A program made the translations under genes and the position numbers. A DNA stretch of 64,000 nucleotides from Caprimulgus europaeus. Lineage: Eukaryota > Chordata > Aves > Caprimulgiformes > Caprimulgidae. The DNA lies in NCBI GenBank assembly GCA_907165065.1, contig OU015533.1, forward strand, positions 26,924,578-26,988,577, read 5' to 3'. The notes beneath the pieces were generated by a model that had not been told where the DNA came from, did not search any database, and worked only from the letters and a program-made list of their open reading frames with translations. Each line of letters opens with the position of its first letter. Within the stretch, counting starts at the first letter, position 1. Below are positions 10,537-22,854 of the stretch, piece by piece.

Positions 10537-13500
10537 AATTTAGCAGTTCCTTGAAATGAAGGTATCCAGCACAGTGAATATAAGTCTGGGCAGCTGAAAC
10601 TAAAGTCTGCTTTTAATTCTGATCCAGAATTTCATTCTCACTTTGGGCGAGTCCAGATGCATCTAGACTGAAACTGGGAATGCTTCTCAAATCCTTATGG
10701 ATTTGAGTGTGCACCTTGACTACATAACAGGAGGAGACACTGTGGGCACTATCACTTGGGAGTATCACAGGCAGGAAACCCAGTCACACAGGACAGAAAT
10801 GATGTCATGCAGTGCAGGTGCAGGCTTAAACTATCTGTCTTGGACAAAAATTTTGCTAAATTCTAAAGCCTCTTTATTTAGTGAGGAAACAATGCAATCA
10901 ACAGGTTAAGGACTAAAACTAAATAATCACTATAGCCATGACCCATAAGCTGCTGTAACACTATGCAAGGTCTATTGTCCAGTGTTCAACTGACACACAG
11001 CTCAGCTGGTTAGAAAGCTATTACTGCATGACTCATATTTCATGTGCCCACTGACATGTGGCAGGAAGTTATATTCAAGAAACAGGCTTTCAGAAACAAA
11101 TGTAAAATCCTGTATTCTGACCTTCTCCTCAAAAATCTTGCGATTCCACACTGCCTGCACAAGTACAATGCCTCAAAATGCACATACTTAAACCTTCCCT
11201 CTGCATTACTGCACTCACAGGATCTGGAGAGTTCTTCAAAATAGAAAGGCCACAAATTGTCTTTTATTATATAAGCACAAGATTGAAAATTGCTCTATTG
11301 TACACCTTCTGTAGAATTAAAGAATACAGATAATGGCAAGGTAGAATTGACTTTATGTACTGAGAAATTTCTAAAGATGATTGCAAGTAAGTGTCCTACA
11401 CTACTGTGATATTTTCTTTTGTATCTCAAATCCAGAAGATATTTTACTTTAAATTACTCATTAACAGAAATGGTTTTATTATCTTTGTAAAGCCATTTCT
11501 CTCAATGCAGAAAACTGTGAGGTGGGCTCCCTCTACAGTCTTATCTCTGATACAAACTTTGAATTATAAAAGATTGCATAGACCATTTATATGTGCCAAT
11601 ATCCTACTCATTTCCCTTCCAAAAAAAAAAGTTCTGAGATACTACTGGTGAAAAAAAACCCTTCACATTCCCTGTTAAATACATTCACATATTTGTACAA
11701 ATCAATTAAATTCTTAGTGCAGTGCAGTAAATTTTCTTCTTCCATATATCCATCACAAGATCCAAATAAATTTTAAGATATTTCATAAACCTGAAGCTAA
11801 ACTCAGAAGTGGAATCCTCTATCTGTATAAAAAAATATATCTTTAAATAAATAAATGCATTATGTATATGTAAAAACATCCTTTTCCCCTTGAACACCTT
11901 TTAAAGCTGTTTCAGTAATTCAAGCAGAACTCGCAGCAACCTGGAGTTTGATCTTGTTTGATTCAGGTCAGTGGATGCTTTCCCACTGATAAGAGCATGA
12001 GAATATGCAAGCAGATTATTAGCTCCACAGTAACTAGAGAAAGGCATAAAAAGTGTGAGTGGACAACTTTTGTCATCAACTATTGAAAATTGTTTTATAA
12101 CCCATACTCATGGAAGATATGTTCTTGCCTTCCACCTAGAAGGGAGTCAATGTGAAGAGGAGATTAGAATGAGACTGGGCTGTGTCTTCTTTCTCCCACC
12201 AAATACATCAGGGAAACAGAGCTGAAGTAACTTTGATGGAGGAGTAGGCTGAATCAGGAAAGAGACTGGCATCATTTGTTCTTCCCTAAGCAAAAGGAAA
12301 TCATTTGGTGAATCTCAGAATATAGTCCCTGACAATTCCATGAGTAGCTCCATGCAAATATATAGTACCTCTTCCTCTACCTAATACAAAGAGCAGTGAT
12401 GAATCCTAGGGACAAGGAATACAATTTTACAGCAATAAGCTGTTTCATTTCATTTTCTATAAAATGGTAAAACAAAAAACCGAACAACTGAAAAAACACG
12501 CCAACCTTTTGAATGTATAAAATCCAGTGTACATCTAGCACCTTCCCAGCCTTGTGGTTTTATGCTCTTTTGCTTCCCACTCACTGGGAAAGAAAACACA
12601 AGACTGCATTCAGGAAAATATATTTTATTGTAGATGTGACAGCCTCTTCTATAATGAAGATATTACTTCCTCATAATCTGACAACTACAATTATGTAATT
12701 AACATGGCTGCACATATATAAATTGCAACCAAAATGAACATGTGGATTAAAATCTGTCATTGACAGAGATACAACAAATCATAAATGCTTCCCTCACTTC
12801 CTAATGCTGGCATTCACACTTTTGTTTTGCTCTACAGTTCTAGATCTAAATCTCATATTGTACTTAAAAAAAAAAAACAAAACACAACAACTATTGACCT
12901 AGCACATCACTAGATTAAGATGACTATTGAGTTTTCTTCAGATTAGTTCAGAATAGTTTTCAGATTTTTTTTCCCCACTGCAGATTATCAGTTAGCTTAT
13001 ATTTTCCCTTTGCAAAGTACTACGTGCATTGCTAGGGCTGGTAGCACAGTCATCCTCTGCAGAGCCTGGCAAGGGAAAGGTATAACAAGTAAAGAGTCTG
13101 ATGCCTTGACTATTCCAGTCTTCCCTAAATTCTTAGTCTGAACACAGAAAATTGTCTGTACAATCTCTTAAAAAACAGTGGCACTGCTTAAAAGAAGAAT
13201 ATGTTGAATGGCATCATGCAGTCCCTTAGATTTTTGATACATATATGCCAGAGTTCAATCAGTTAAAAGGACTACAGGCTTACAGAGCAACAATACTCTA
13301 GAAAAATGAGACATTTTTAAAAATCTCCTTATATGACTGAGCAAAATCAAGACAAATAGAAATAGATGTATTACGTCATGTTTTCCTTTCCTTGATGCTT
13401 CAGTGCAAAATTACATGTATAATTACATCACACAAATTTTTGTTACTAATGCAGTTGAGACTTCCTTCCTAATTTTACCTATTAACTCAACAAGCTAGCA

Positions 13501-13960
13501 ACTGATATTATGGGTTGGAAAGGATTATCAAATATTACATATAACTTCACGTAAGTTTTCTTACACAAAATTAATTCAGCACCTTCTACAAAGCTCATTC
13601 TGCCTTGAATTCATATTAGCTTCCTTTCTTCTTTCACAGGTCTTACAGCTCCTTGCAAGCTGGGTAAAAGATTTTTTTTTTTTTAAGCATGCTTGGAAAG
13701 TAAGGTTTTGAAAAATAATCAAAGGAATGAATCACTATCAACATAAATTTCCTCAGGGAGAATCCCTGTTGGTAGCTCCATATTTTATTTAAAAGGGTTT
13801 CAGACAACGTGCATCCCAAAACCTGAATATACTGCATCCCACAATACACAATCAGAAATCATAGTAATCTTTTTAGTCTGTGATTAAAATAATTTTATTA
13901 CAACATCCTACAAAAAATATGTTCAAACATGAATAAATTAAGTAGTTACTCTAAACCACT
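10537..13960. other. Intergenic, no gene recognised
   Basis: AT-rich DNA with only short incidental open frames on both strands. I found no exon, RNA gene or clear transposon. Confidence 0.5.
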
Positions 13961-13968
13961 TGTCTATT

Positions 13969-13985
13969 GATTTCCTTAGGAAATC
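13969..13985. repeat. Perfect 17-bp inverted repeat
   Basis: GATTTCC-TTA-GGAAATC: 7-nt arms around a 3-nt centre. It sits at the left edge of a GC-elevated patch. Confidence 0.8.
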
Positions 13986-14695
13986 AGCAGGCACAGCAGC
14001 TCCAGCAGAGTAACTGTGCAGCTCCAAGCTCTTATTGCAGCTAGTCCAGCATGCAGTTTGGGCTGGGGCTGAGCCATGGCTAGGCATTTAATATTCCCAA
14101 CCCAAAACCAGGGCAGCACACTTTTGGGAGCTCTGATTCATAAGACAGGATGGAGTCAAAGCAGAGGGATCTCAGCATTAAAGTGCTGCTTCCTAGCTGA
14201 GACGAGCATCATGTTTTCTCCCTTCCTGGGAAGCAACAGTTAAAAACATCCCTTTCAGCTGAGCCTGGTACCTTCTGATCCAGCACTCTTTGTAACACTA
14301 CTACTGCTAATGCATTCCACCACTGAGGTCAGGAACACTGCATGAGCACAGCTCTGCTCTGCTGCAGTCCACTTCAGACAAGAGCCTGCAGTCAAACATC
14401 CTTAGCTTTACCAGTGGCAGCCCAGCCTGTAGTAGGGAAGGCAGGTCCAGGTGGGACCTGAGCTTAGGTGGGTCCTGAGCCCCCCACCAGCAGGCCCAGG
14501 TCCCACCGCAAGGGCACGCACCCTGGCAATCCCCTTCTCCAACAAAACCGGTATCTGCCCACATCTCAGCTCTGCTGTTCTAGGGCAGGTCAGAGTTGCT
14601 TGAGTGTAGGCCCATGGCTGCCTGCGTCTGCCATACCCCAGCACAGCCATGCAGCTCAGCTTCACTTACGGCAGCGGCTGAACGCCGATATTAAA
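13986..14695. other. GC-elevated patch of unknown nature in AT-rich DNA
   Basis: Roughly 700 bp clearly richer in G+C than its surroundings, with CAG/CTG-rich words and overlapping open frames on both strands of up to 93 codons (for example 14468-14749 plus, 14665-14408 minus). None resembles a protein I know, and no splice pattern stands out. It could be an old LTR or other repeat remnant, a regulatory island or a noncoding exon. I cannot tell which. Confidence 0.4.
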
Positions 14696-17600
14696 GCTGT
14701 TTACACTAAAAGCAACTACAAAGCTCTCAGTAAATACCACATTTTTTAACAAATGCCAAGCAGTTAACAATTGCTTACATATTTACAATAAATACCAAAG
14801 ACAGTCAGAGCTGAAGCACATTGATTTGCAATCTATGTATGAATGTTAGTTTACATAACAAAAATGAATCACAGTAACTTCGGCTTCTACCATATTCTGA
14901 TAAGTTCTTGGATCACGTTAATACATTATGGCATGTCTACAGCTGTTAAATCTATTACCTTGATTGTACAGACTTGAATTCTGAAAACAAACATTCACAC
15001 ATGAACATCCTTTTTTTTTCTTTTCTTTTTTTTTTTTAAGTATCAAGGCACTTCACTGCAGCCATGGGTCCTTTTCTTTTTTAAGAAATGCACATGAATG
15101 CAAAGTGTCTACAGAACTGAGACCATGTGTGCTAAACAGTTTCCTCTTACTTTCAAAAGTATTTTTTTTTCACAATAGCCCTACTAATATCATTTGCTTA
15201 TACAAAATCACATATCATCACAACCTTTCATCTTAAGAAGTGTTCAGGATCTGCCCAGCAACCAGAATGACATTTAAAACACTCTGTATTTCAAGCTCAG
15301 CACATATATTTATTGCAAGAGTCTCAAGTGCAAACTGACTGAACTGATAGATGCTTTAATAAGCTAGTGTTTATTAGAAATCTTCACTTTATTATAATTT
15401 CAGCATAGAAAACTATATGATGATTCAGAGCATGAATTAGGAATCTATTTATGGATCATGAATTTTAACAGGAGCACAGGGAACAATTTTAAAAGAATAT
15501 AGATAAAAATAATGCCATTAACATCAGTTTTAAATTAATGAGCTAAGTTTAGTTGGCTATCATTCCTCAGGCTTATTAAGGATATCTGAATGTGAATCAC
15601 AAGAAATTTAAAAGAGTATTATCCATTAGGTTTTTTAAACATTTTCTTCTCATAAAAAATTACAAATATAAAGTAAATAAATTGACAATGCAAATAAATT
15701 AGTTTTAAATTCTCTACACTATCACAAAGGCTTAAATTGCAGCACCCTGTCCAGCCAGATGTACAAATGATGATGCAGGTCATACCATTGGAAATGAATG
15801 CTTTTTCTCACAATGCCACCTTCAGAAATCAAAATAAACATGAAACCTAGTACAAAAACCCCATTGTATGTTAAGTCAGCTACAATATACATAGAAGACA
15901 TCATGTCAATACAGCACATAAGTGTTTGCAATTTGATGTTCCAGTTATTCTAGAAAACAACTATAATGACTAAACCTTTATCTACTTGCAGAGTGGGAGG
16001 GGCAGTATCATCACTGCAAAAAACAGCAGTCAAACACCTGTTCCATCCTCCAGTGGTAAAATGCTAAATAAAACCAAAAGAATGACCTATGTGCCCCAAG
16101 GGAAGATGATTTTAAATCTCAGTAACAACAGAACAGTCCTGTTTTTAGTCTGCAAACAAGCCACCATGCAGTTTGCTCCTCCCATGTATGAAAATATAGA
16201 TTTGTTGGAGATGCATGGTTTCTTCTACACACTGCATGTTATGGTTCAGGTTAGAAGAAACACAACAGTCATGAGGAAATACTGAGGCTCAAAGACAAGC
16301 AGAATGTAATTGTGACAGACTTGTACACTGGCAAGGGAAGGCACCCTGCATAAATAGGACCATTCAGCCCCGTCACAAACCCTTTGCTCTGAACAGCATT
16401 TGACATCATGTCAAAGGAACTATTTTTGTGAACAAATGTTCATCAGAGAGAGTAAAAGACCACAACCTAAGCCATTAATAAGAAAAATACTAATCTTTAA
16501 ATAACTAACCCAATATGACCCTGGCAGTCACTTTCCCTGCCTTCGACCAGCATGATTTTATATCGTCCAACTCTACCACCTCCAACCCAATCTGCCTAAT
16601 TACTGATTCTTCTCTCTCCATTTTATCTTTTGCCTCTACTTCCTGTGAGTAGAGCTTTTCCTAGTCCAAGTAGTTAAATCTGGACTATGGTATCTACAGG
16701 GAATAACTGCACTCTCTAAAGAGCACAACACCCAGGCATAAACCCATGAATGCAGAGAAGAAAACCTGGGGTTCAGCCTGGAGCAAATCATTCAGCCACA
16801 TGTACACACCCCCCAACACGAGGCAGACCTACTGCTGAGGAATGAGAAACTGCACAGTGAAGGGAGGAAGTAGGACAAATACAGACTTATCTCATTTCAT
16901 CCTAATTCATATCATCAGCTTCAAGTTGAATAATTTGACTTGTTCTTTCTTCATGGGCCATAGCTACAGGACATACTTTGTGAAGATGGGAAATCTTAGT
17001 ACCGCAGTAAGAATGCTTTGTTTTGTTTCCAAACAGTGCCAGACAGCTCCAAATTGCTGAAAAGTGGCTGTAAGTCAGGAGAACCAGAGTAGGATGCTAA
17101 AAGTCTGAAACCCCCAAAAGAAGTTTAAATTATAAATGAGAAGAAGCAAGCTATTTGCATATTGACTAAATACTACGAACAGTAAGAACGGCTTCCATTT
17201 GTTTGCTCTTTTTTTTTTTTGTACATTGACAGGTGACTGCTACTGCTGTTCTCTCCAAAATGACACATTCATCATCATTTTTTAAGGTTTCTGCTTTGGT
17301 TTTAGACTTTTTGAAGAGCTGCATTGTTGTTATTATTATTCTGTTAGGAACTGAATCATCAATATTTACAACATTGAATGTTGAAATACTTGGACAACTC
17401 CACTATCTGCTACACTCTGACAGTTTGCATGCCTCTCGCACGTGAAATCTCACTTCAGGAGATGTGGAGCTCTTTAAGACCCAGCCAAGTTTATGCGTGC
17501 ATTGTATACAAATTAGTCACCCCTGTCTTTAAATTATGACTGAATTCAGAAAAACTGTTAAGCCATGACAGAGTAGGGGAAGACAGAAGTTTTGGAATCA

Positions 17601-20600
17601 AATCTGTCAAAATTTTCAACCTTTTAGTGGACTATAGCAAAGTCATCTCTGATGTCTCTTCAGCTAAGATGTCTGAAAATCCTATAAGATATTGTAAGTC
17701 CAAGCTTATTTCTACAAAACAATTTACCCTATTTAGACTTACAAAAGCATCGGTGTTAATGCTTCATGTTCTTACAACAATGTCTGTATATATTAAACTG
17801 TGCATTAAAACAGGTAGAAAGATTTCTGGGAGGCCATTAGGAAACAAAATGAGGTGCAAATCCCTGGAAAGTATGAGAGAAAAAACACTTTATAGCACCA
17901 TAGTCAGGAATTCAAAAGATCACCAGCTGGCAGACCAAGTCAGACAAAGTACATTTTTGCATTCAAGGTCTGTAAAGAAACTCTTAAACTGTGAAATGTA
18001 CGTTACAGGAAACTTCTGCCCCCGCAGTCATACCTCATTTTATCTCCTCATCTTTTCTAAACTGTCAGAAACTGTCCTTCTGACATGCACCTTGCAAACA
18101 GCTTTTCAATTGCATCAGAGAATCTCCAAATACACTCGAAAGTTACAATCAAATAAAGCTCTGCCTGTTTATAAGACCACAGCACTTCCATAGGATTTTG
18201 AAAGCTTGCTAACAAGGCCATGGAATTGCTGGTGGGCTCCTTTCTTTGAATTCTTATAGTTTAGTTTGGATTTGGCAGGTGGTTTTCATTTGTGCAAGGG
18301 TTCCCCAGGAATTGCAACACTGGGAACGACTGAAGAGACACACCCTTTCTGCTCACCCCCAGTCTCCTGCCAGCTTCACATAACATCAATTCACATTGAT
18401 TCTTTAGCAGCCTGCAACGGGAATTAGTTTGCCAACACCGTGGCTCGAAAGAGCTGTATCCTGTAACACTTTCAGCTACTAAGCATCAGTGAAATAGTTT
18501 ACAGGAAAAGGCCCTGCTCATGAATGGAAAAAAATAAAACCCAGTTCCTCCTAAATTACCTGCCATGCATCACACAGAACCCTTCAAACTGCCAGAGTCT
18601 ACTTTAGCTTTTGATCTTCTTTAAACTGATAGTAACATCAAAAAACTTAAATTAAAAAAATTTATAAGTTAAAGTTCAAAATGTGCTAAAATGAACAGAA
18701 TTTCTGCTCAAAATCCTCTTCATTAACAATTATTGCATATTTCACTGCAGAGGAAAAAAAGAGTCCTTAGGAAAGCTGAATGCTAATTTTAAAGTAATCA
18801 AAAATGAATAGATGTTTTAAATTACAAAAAATGGCTTGGTAACATCTTGACTATTTAAACAGAAGCAGATGGTTTACATGGCTTTACTGCTTAATTAAAC
18901 ATTTTATATATTCTATAAAATGATATCTGATGGCATTCTTTCCGATTGGCTTTCTAAATTTAAATTACAAAGTAATTTTATGTGTGCATCATATTAACCA
19001 GAAAATTAATTAAAATATTCATATCCAATACTAACTTACCAACCTAGTTTCTACTTTCCAACACATGCGAAAAATCTAATTGTCCACTTCTTTCCTTTTT
19101 CTTCTTCATGACAATACTTTTTTTCATTATTCTAATGAGTTTCTTTATTTTAAATAATCCAAAACTTAAAAGACAATATTTTTAGATTTTCCTTTCCCAT
19201 CCCCTTATACAAAAAGAAAAACAGCAAAACAGGAATAGTAAGATGGAATTTATTTTATGAAGACCTTAAAACCAATTCCAAACAAGACACATGTATGGAT
19301 GATACTATGACAGTAAGATACAACTACCAATAAGTATGAAAGATTTGAGTGATGGTAATGAAGATGGTTTAAAGAAATAGCTTAGAACTCATGTCATGAA
19401 AGAAAGACAACTGGGAAAAAGTATTCTGTCCCCCAAGTTCACTAGGGGAAAATAAAATCAGGTGACACAGTTCCACAAAGCCACAATCACACAGTTGGAA
19501 GAAAAAGAGGGTTGCAAAGAAAAGACTGAGCATAGTGGGTAAAATTTTCATTAAATCATTACCAGTACAAATTTGATGTGGAAATTCCAGCAAAAGGAAG
19601 GGTTTCACCATTATTATTTATAGTTAATGGCATGACTTTTTAAAGCTGATTCAAAACAAACATAGTAAAAGGTAGAAATAGACAAAACAACAGCATAATC
19701 ACTGAGCCAGGGGCTTGTTTAACTGTGTGACTTCTAAAGACAACCTTAGATACGAAAAAACTTCATTCTGTTCTCATGGCTTATAGTTCAAATTAGTGAG
19801 AAAAGGTTACATCATTCATTGTGTGTATAAATGGTCCTGCTTAGTTACACTTCAGTACAATCCTTACGTAAGCAGATGACACATGCCTATCACAAAGTGA
19901 AGCATGAAGTTGCTTTTAAGTGACTTGTGAGTCATGTAGTCATTAGAGTAGCAAGAAATGCCTATTCTTGTTTTCCTGTAACTGAACAAGAGAGCTTTTA
20001 CACTTTTCCACAATACATTGCACATTGCTTTCTAGCTGCATATGAGTTCAGAGAGAGAACTGATTTTGCTTACCTAGCAGTTGCTTATACTCCTCTAAGT
20101 GAAGCTTCAGCTGAAAAAAGAAACACTTGACAGTTAGTTACACTAAACTAACTTGGGACTGACACATTTCATATGTTTTAGCATGCATTATTTCCTTAAT
20201 ACCCCTGAGACTATGTATTGTGCTAAATGAACTTTTAACGATTGCAAGACAATATCCTCGCCCCATCCTAAAGATCACAAGTCACCGAATAAGCACAGAT
20301 AAGTGATGGCAACAAAAAGTCAGTCCCTCTACAAAAAGTCTCATTTAAATTCTGAAAATTTACAATTAAAAACAAAGGAACCATCCACTAACCTACTTTG
20401 TCACACAAGCATTAGGAAGGAAATATAAATGTTTCAGCAGATACATTTTTCACCATTAGCTGGACAGATGTTTTGATTTCTGTAAATTTGTAGTAACATG
20501 AAAATTATAAACTAATTTCTCAGTACACTTTACTGGAGTATAATATTTTTGTCTTTGTTGACTAAACAGTTGTTTTTTTTTTCCCCCAAATATTTCACAA

Positions 20601-21189
20601 TGGAAACATTTGTTCAGATGGCTGAGAAGCTAACATAAATTCTTTCAAGAACAAGCCTTAGGTGCTTCTAAATCACTTTGACATTGGCTGAAGTATCTAA
20701 CTCACATTTGGTTTTGTCAGTGTAAATGAGAGTAAATTCAGAGAGTGAACCATAAGGCTATTTGCTTTCAAACAAAGCAAGTGGGTGGAAGGGCAAACTT
20801 CAAGAATTTCTGAATTATAGGCATTGCAACATAATCCAGAATTATCTTTAAAACAGGTAACTCTTGCAAAGATTTCTTGCAATATGTATATGAGAACCTG
20901 TTTTCCAGACCCCAGTCATAAAACCAAGTATGTTTTGTGTCCACAAACAGTAACAACTGTCAGCAAGCACAATATGGTTCTTAACCATACTTGAACTTTT
21001 GGAAGAAGTCCACCCCGTCCCCCAAAGCACCCTACTGCTTTCTAACCCTGCTCAGCTCTCAGCCTGACCTCACTGAGCGGAGGGACCCAGCAGCCCTAAC
21101 CACACTGAGCGTGTTATGTGCTGCGCTGTCCTCTGCCCAGCGGGAAGCCTCTGGCTCACAGGCTCAGGCCTCTTTGTTTTGCAGACATT
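14696..21189. other. Intergenic upstream of DNAJC10, no gene recognised
   Basis: AT-rich sequence with no identifiable gene. The longest open frame, 17627-18193 plus (188 codons), begins at a GTG rather than an ATG and has no recognisable domain. I treat it as unsupported. Confidence 0.5.
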
Positions 21190-22210
21190 GACGACACTGC
21201 GACAATGTGTTGGGAGAGGAAAGTGACCGACTGCGGAGAGGCCGCCACGGTCCGTCCGCCCTTGGGAGCTGCTCCCCACCACCAGCCTCGCCGAGGGCAG
21301 CTCCCCGAGCGGCCCAGAAACGCCCCTGAGGAAATGGACCCTTTCGCTGTGAGGCATCTCCGGACACGGTTCCGGCCTCAGGGCACAGACCGAAGAGCCC
21401 ACACCGGGCTCTCCCCAGCAGTCGCACCGCTCTCCTCCATTTGCGCCTCCTTATTCTCAAGCCCTCGGCCTGCTGGGGACTCTCGGGGAACGCGGCCTGG
21501 CCCTGCAGCAGAACGGCTGCCTGCGGGCTCCGCCACAGCGCCGACCGCACCGCTGGCCGCGGAAGGTAGCAGCCGAGACCGGGCAGAGGGCGGGCCTGGC
21601 TGTGGAAAAGGCGGGTCGAGGCGCCCCGGCAGGGAGCGGCCAGGAGGAGCCGTGCCCCCCGCCCGCAGTGGGCGCGGCGGCCACGTCAGCCCTGTAGCAG
21701 CCCCGCCCGCCTCCGGCTCAGAGCCGGATCCCGGTACGGGCCGCCCTTCCGCCCGGCGCCGGTGTGAAGGCGCCGCCGTCCCATGCTGCTCCGCGCCCGG
21801 CCCGCTCCTTCCCGCGGTTCCCCGCCGCCGGTTCCCAACTGCTGTGAGCCGCCGGCCGGCGCTGCTGCCCTCCCTGCAGCCCGGTAAGGGCCGCGCCACT
21901 TCCCCGAGGCTCGCCCGGCACCGAGGCCGCACCAGCGGGGAGGGAACCGCGCAGCAACCCCGCCCCGGCGGCGGTCTATCGCCTCGCACCCCTTCTCCCG
22001 CCGCAGCCCGGCAGCCCCCCGACCTCGCCGAACCATTACCTCCGACCTTGCCGCGGCGATCGCCGGCCCCATCCGCCGGGGTCGACCCCGCGTTATCTGC
22101 GAGGGGCGCCCGCCGGCTCCCTGACGAGCAGTCCTCCTCCCGCAGCCGCTGCTGGGCTGGCCCGGAGCTGCCCGCTCCTCGCGGGAGCCGCGGCCCCTGC
22201 GGCACTGGAA
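21190..22210. promoter_or_regulatory. CpG island promoter of DNAJC10
   Basis: About 1 kb of very GC-rich, CpG-dense DNA with GC-box type words (for example ccccgcccgcc at 21701-21711), in contrast to the AT-rich flanks. It ends directly upstream of the first coding exon of DNAJC10 (22493-22854). Long open frames run through it on both strands simply because the sequence lacks stop codons. No TATA box is evident, as expected for a CpG-island housekeeping-type promoter. Whether it also drives an antisense transcript cannot be told. Confidence 0.85.
21681..21688 (-). promoter_or_regulatory. Candidate UPR element (ATF6/XBP1 type, TGACGTGG)
   Basis: CCACGTCA on plus is TGACGTGG on minus, the core of the unfolded-protein-response element. 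It lies in the CpG island about 200 bp before a strong splice donor that could end the first exon. DNAJC10 is known as an ER-stress-induced gene, so the site fits the gene's biology. No CCAAT box at the 9-nt spacing of a full ERSE is present. Confidence 0.5.
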
Positions 22211-22216
22211 GTAAGT
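22211..22216 (+). other. Candidate splice donor of the 5' noncoding exon (alternative at 21885)
   Basis: Two strong GTAAG donors lie in the CpG island: GAA|GTAAGT after 22210 and CCCG|GTAAGG after 21884. Either could splice to the acceptor at 22491-22492 (a pyrimidine-rich tract, then TATAG), which opens the exon carrying the start codon. Which is used, or whether both are, needs transcript data. Confidence 0.45.
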
Positions 22217-22492
22217 TTGAGAGAAAAGCGAGCTGTGCTGGCACCGCTTTTTATAATGTGATGGAATGGCTGGTATTTAATGTCATTCGGTACAGCTGTG
22301 CATGATTGCCTCATTCACAATATACGTGATCAGGAGACGGACTGCCACTTGTGTGGGCTTCAGAAAGCAGGTAATTAGCCATCAAGAAACACGTGCCGTG
22401 TACACAGGCTGGCAGTGGGGTTCTTTACTCGCATAGACTTATTGAATAAGTAGGAAAATATACTTAATTGCTTTCTCCCCCTCTCCTTATAG

Positions 22493-22653
22493 GTTGCAAC
22501 TTTTGCAAGACTTGTGGAATGAAGTAGGACAACCAGCATTTTGAAGAGCTCCATCATAAATACACCTGTATCTCTGAACGTTGGTGGATTTACCAGAGTC
22601 TCTTCCCAAAACCTGCTTGAATCAGAACCTGTAAACTTTCCAAAAGCTTCATA
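22493..22653 (+). other. DNAJC10: DNAJC10 5' UTR part of the first coding exon
   Basis: The segment follows a good acceptor (ctctccttatag, ending 22492) and runs to the ATG at 22654. An in-frame TGA at 22618-22620 precedes the ATG, so the coding frame cannot extend further upstream in this exon. The ATG context has A at -3 and G at +4, favourable for initiation. Confidence 0.75.
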
Positions 22654-22854
22654 ATGGAGTTCTTAGTATCCAAAGGAGATGATATTAGATATTTGAAAAG
22701 ATCTTTATTGCTAGTTTTAGTATGTGTAATAGTTCTTGTATGCACTGATCAGGACTACTATAGTTTGCTTGGAGTATCCAAAGAAGCAAGTAGTAGAGAA
22801 ATACGACAAGCATTCAAAAAACTGGCATTAAAGTTGCACCCTGATAAAAACCAG
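22654..22854 (+). CDS. DNAJC10: DNAJC10 coding exon 1: signal peptide and start of J domain
   Basis: Residues 1-67. It includes the hydrophobic signal sequence, [13 protein letters not shown], helix II and the HPD motif (codons 22837-22845) that activates Hsp70 ATPase. The donor GTAAGT follows CAG; read-through would end after 12 further codons. Confidence 0.96.

Noticed and set aside
21118..22305. 395-codon open frame on plus through the CpG island, and 288- and 128-codon frames on minus
   Set aside because: Very GC-rich DNA has few stop codons. The translations are low-complexity P/R/G/A-rich, frames exist on both strands at once, and the region is the DNAJC10 promoter and 5' exon.
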